Shown here one piece after another: positions 62,392 to 64,000 of a DNA stretch of 64,000 nt (positions within the stretch are counted from its first letter, which is position 1; the number at the start of each line of letters is the position of its first letter). This stretch comes from an uncultured Bacilli bacterium (GTDB lineage Bacteria > Bacillota_I > Bacilli_A > RF39 > UBA660), in the NCBI GenBank assembly GCA_934167695.1, contig CAKPLP010000007.1:1-64000 (forward strand), written 5' to 3'. The notes below the pieces were generated by a model. That model was given only the letters and a program-made list of their open reading frames with translations. It had not been told where the DNA came from and did not search any database. The translations under genes were made by a program, and so were the position numbers.

Positions 62392-63042
62392 ATGACAAAT
62401 AAACATCATCTACTTGGTGAAGGTAGAGAAGGAAAAGTTTATCTACTAAACGATGAGGCAATTAAGATATATAATTATACTTGTGATAAAAGAAGACTAA
62501 ATAAAGAAGATGCTACAAAATTAAGCAAAATTAAAACAAAAAGAATTTTAACACCTACGAGAATTTTTTTAGATAAGGAAAAAGAAATAAAAGGATACTC
62601 TACAAAATATATTGAAAATTTAAATATAAATAATTTATTAATATTAAAAAGAGAACTTTTATTAAAAGAATTATCCATTTTAAAAGAAGATTTATTATTG
62701 TTAAGTGATAATAATATTTTAGTAGAAGACTTTAATAAAGATAATACTTGTTTTAATAATGGTATTTATCTAATAGATCCCGGAAGTTATGAATGTGATT
62801 ATGATTTAGATAAAAATCAGATTTTGGGTAAAAATATAGAAATAATGAATGAATTTTTATTAGATATTATGGCATGGTGTAGTCACGAATTAACAAAAAA
62901 TACTTTTACTGATAGAAAATTAACACAGGAAATATTTCATGATTATATTGAAAAGAAATATCCTGACTTAATAGAATATTTAAAAGAAAATGTAAAAGAA
63001 AATAATAATATATCGGAATTTATATATAAGAAAACTAAGTAG
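62392..63042 (+). CDS. Protein-kinase-like (PKL-fold) protein
   Basis: The N-lobe has a glycine loop LLGEGREGKVYLLN (residues 7-20) and an EAIKIYNY strand with a candidate catalytic Lys. The C-lobe has LLLLSDNNILVEDFNKDNTC near 105-124, where D-x4-N matches the catalytic loop, and GIYLIDPGSYE near 127 at the DFG position (DPG). The helical C-terminus is short. It resembles small aminoglycoside-kinase/Kdo-kinase-like or HipA-unrelated PKL proteins; the substrate is unknown. The 58743 protein is a probable relative. A terminator overlaps the stop. Confidence 0.65.
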   Translation: MTNKHHLLGEGREGKVYLLNDEAIKIYNYTCDKRRLNKEDATKLSKIKTKRILTPTRIFLDKEKEIKGYSTKYIENLNINNLLILKRELLLKELSILKEDLLLLSDNNILVEDFNKDNTCFNNGIYLIDPGSYECDYDLDKNQILGKNIEIMNEFLLDIMAWCSHELTKNTFTDRKLTQEIFHDYIEKKYPDLIEYLKENVKENNNISEFIYKKTK

Positions 63043-63070
63043 AGATTAAAGAAATATACTTAGTTTTTTA
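63031..63070 (+). terminator. Rho-independent terminator
   Basis: The stem AAAACTAAGTA/TACTTAGTTTT, overlapping the stop codon, is followed by T. Confidence 0.7.
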
Positions 63071-63081
63071 TTTTAGATATC

Positions 63082-63110
63082 TTGATACTGCTATTAAAAT
63101 ATTGTATACT
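63082..63110 (+). promoter_or_regulatory. Promoter of poly-G surface gene, copy 2
   Basis: TTGATA (63082-63087), a 17-bp spacer and TATACT (63105-63110) match the copy at 49950-49978 in sequence and spacing. Confidence 0.75.
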
Positions 63111-63136
63111 TTAGTAGATTAATAATAGGAGGAAGT

Positions 63137-63181
63137 ATGAGAGTGTCAATCAAATGTTCTATTGGGGGGGGGTCACTTTAG
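63137..63181 (+). CDS. Leader mini-ORF containing the G9 tract (copy 2)
   Basis: ATG 63137 follows AGGAGG. With nine G it encodes MRVSIKCSIGGGSL and stops at TAG 63179-63181, at the start of the hairpin's 3' arm. Eight G would extend it to the later TAA used by copy 1, and ten G would end it at an intermediate TAA. The peptide start is conserved with copy 1, and the surface gene again has TAA just before its own ATG. Confidence 0.5.
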   Translation: MRVSIKCSIGGGSL

Positions 63182-63188
63182 TAGAACA
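63155..63188 (+). repeat. Hairpin enclosing a G9 homopolymer (copy 2)
   Basis: The arms TGTTCTATT (63155-63163) and AGTAGAACA (63180-63188) enclose G9 (63164-63172) and TCACTTT. The only stem change relative to copy 1 becomes a U-G pair in RNA, so pairing is kept. Confidence 0.8.
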
Positions 63189-63250
63189 ATAAATATATTT
63201 AGAGATACATAACTTTTGTAGTATAGAAAAATATGAAAGGAGTGTATTAA

Positions 63251-64000
63251 ATGAATAAAAAAATTATATTTATAGTTCTAGTAATACTAATAGGACTAGT
63301 AATTTCAGTAGGAGGAGTATATGCTGCAGTAACCATTACAGGAAGCAATATAACTTACTCCAATTCATCTTCAGGATTATCCTCAACGACAGTACAAGCA
63401 GCAATCGACGAATTAAATACAAAGACGGATATAAGAAAAATGGGAAATTTCATAGGAGTGTATAAATACAGTACGGCAACATCAACTAAGTGTATCACAG
63501 GAGAAGAATCAACTTGTGTAAAATCTACTTGCTATAAAACTAAAACAAGCGGTAGTTGTCCAGCGGGAACAATCGTAAAATATAAAGTAAATGATGCAAC
63601 AGTGGTAAATTTTCATGTAATGTATGATAATGGATCTACTATGACTATGCAAAGCCAAAAAAATACAATATACAATATACCTTGGATAAGTAAAGAAGAT
63701 TATACAACAGCAAATACTAATGGAACAAGTTGTAGTTATGACTCTTGCAGTGATGAAGGACCACTAACGATACTAAAAGCATTAGAATCAGTAACTGCAG
63801 GGTGGAGCAATGTCAACAATCAAACATATACAATAGGTACAACAGTATTTAAAACTAATGCATACACTAGTTGTAATAGTTACAATTCATGTAGTGGCAA
63901 CGCCTATACCTTAGCATCAAGAACCGCAAAAGCCAGAATAATAACATTACAGGAAGTTGCAAACTTGGGTTGCTCATCGATATCTGCATGCCCAATTTGG
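63251..64000 (+). CDS. Secreted surface protein, poly-G-leader copy 2 (3' end outside window)
   Basis: The frame is open from ATG 63251 (AAAGGAG upstream) to the window end, 250 codons. It is a close paralogue of the 50123 protein: signal segment ending VGGVYAAVTITGS, SSSGLSSTTVQAAIDELNTK, KCITGEESTCVKSTCYK, TAGWSNVNNQTYT and LASRTAKARIITLQE. Between QSQKN and TAGWSNV it carries a different, longer segment (ISKEDYTTANTNGTSCSYD and on), so the variable region lies in the middle. The last ~60 residues are missing from the window. Confidence 0.85.
   Translation, partial: MNKKIIFIVLVILIGLVISVGGVYAAVTITGSNITYSNSSSGLSSTTVQAAIDELNTKTDIRKMGNFIGVYKYSTATSTKCITGEESTCVKSTCYKTKTSGSCPAGTIVKYKVNDATVVNFHVMYDNGSTMTMQSQKNTIYNIPWISKEDYTTANTNGTSCSYDSCSDEGPLTILKALESVTAGWSNVNNQTYTIGTTVFKTNAYTSCNSYNSCSGNAYTLASRTAKARIITLQEVANLGCSSISACPIW

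Noticed and set aside
1..64000. CRISPR array or tRNA/rRNA genes
   Set aside because: I saw no regularly spaced short repeats and no convincing T-loop (GGTTCGAATCC-type) or rRNA signatures, though a covariance search was not possible.
1..64000. Mycoplasma-type recoding of TGA as Trp
   Set aside because: Several genes end in TGA at the expected family length, and tryptophans are TGG throughout.

Overview
The window is AT-rich DNA (roughly 27-30% GC by eye) from a walled, low-GC Firmicute. Cell-wall and division genes of the Bacilli type are present (murG, murB, divIB, ftsA, ftsZ, ftsK, rodA, dgkA). The code is standard: TGA is used as a stop (for example at the ends of the 1342-2052 and 12364-12990 genes) and Trp is TGG, so this is not a code-4 Mollicute. 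Compact operons, lysine-rich AT-driven proteins and many Cys-containing secreted proteins fit uncultivated gut Bacilli near Erysipelotrichales/RF39. That placement is an inference.

Layout. 0-1.3 kb: end of a serine recombinase gene directly abutting the 3' end of a split ftsW-type gene, which looks like one junction of an integrated element. 1.3-6.6 kb: purine salvage (deoD, add), an ABC exporter, two unrecognised genes and an XRE regulator with a repeated operator-like motif. 6.8-12.3 kb: two FAD oxidoreductases, then a cadC/HMA/cadA-type metal efflux operon with visible ArsR-type operators. 12.3-18.7 kb: pentapeptide protein, PAP2 phosphatase, DgkA, a large adenylate-forming enzyme and a membrane hybrid histidine kinase with an Hpt-receiver partner. 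18.8-28.2 kb: a surface block with a 2345-residue repeat protein, a membrane thioredoxin-like protein and TasA/camelysin-like proteins. 28.2-38.6 kb: reduced division/wall cluster (murG-murB-divIB, ftsA-ftsZ, ftsK, two M16 peptidases). 38.6-49 kb: housekeeping (yidD, rnc, NUDIX, RNase J-like, glycosyltransferase, rodA, ABC-FtsX). 49-52.2 kb: two CotY/CotZ-like Cys-rich proteins, a surface gene with a G12 tract in its leader, and a SigE/SigK-type sigma factor. 52.3-55 kb: degenerate PTS IIB, small alarmone synthetase, phosphodiesterase, cysteine desulfurase. 55-64 kb: TasA-like and pilin-like Ig proteins, kinase-like proteins, a cell-wall hydrolase, a ~590-nt structured RNA that I assign to OLE with its partner OapA downstream, and a second poly-G-leader surface gene cut by the window end.

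Most unusual material: (1) two paralogous surface genes, 13 kb apart, that share a promoter, a short leader ORF, a G-homopolymer (12 and 9 G) and a hairpin enclosing it, which looks like a contingency switch acting in the 5' leader; (2) OLE RNA plus oapA in an apparently gut-type Firmicute; (3) CotY/CotZ-like genes with a SigK-like promoter next to a sporulation-type sigma factor carrying an extra C-terminal region; (4) a recombinase junction inside ftsW; (5) a class III-type pilin leader fused to a long Ig-like ectodomain.
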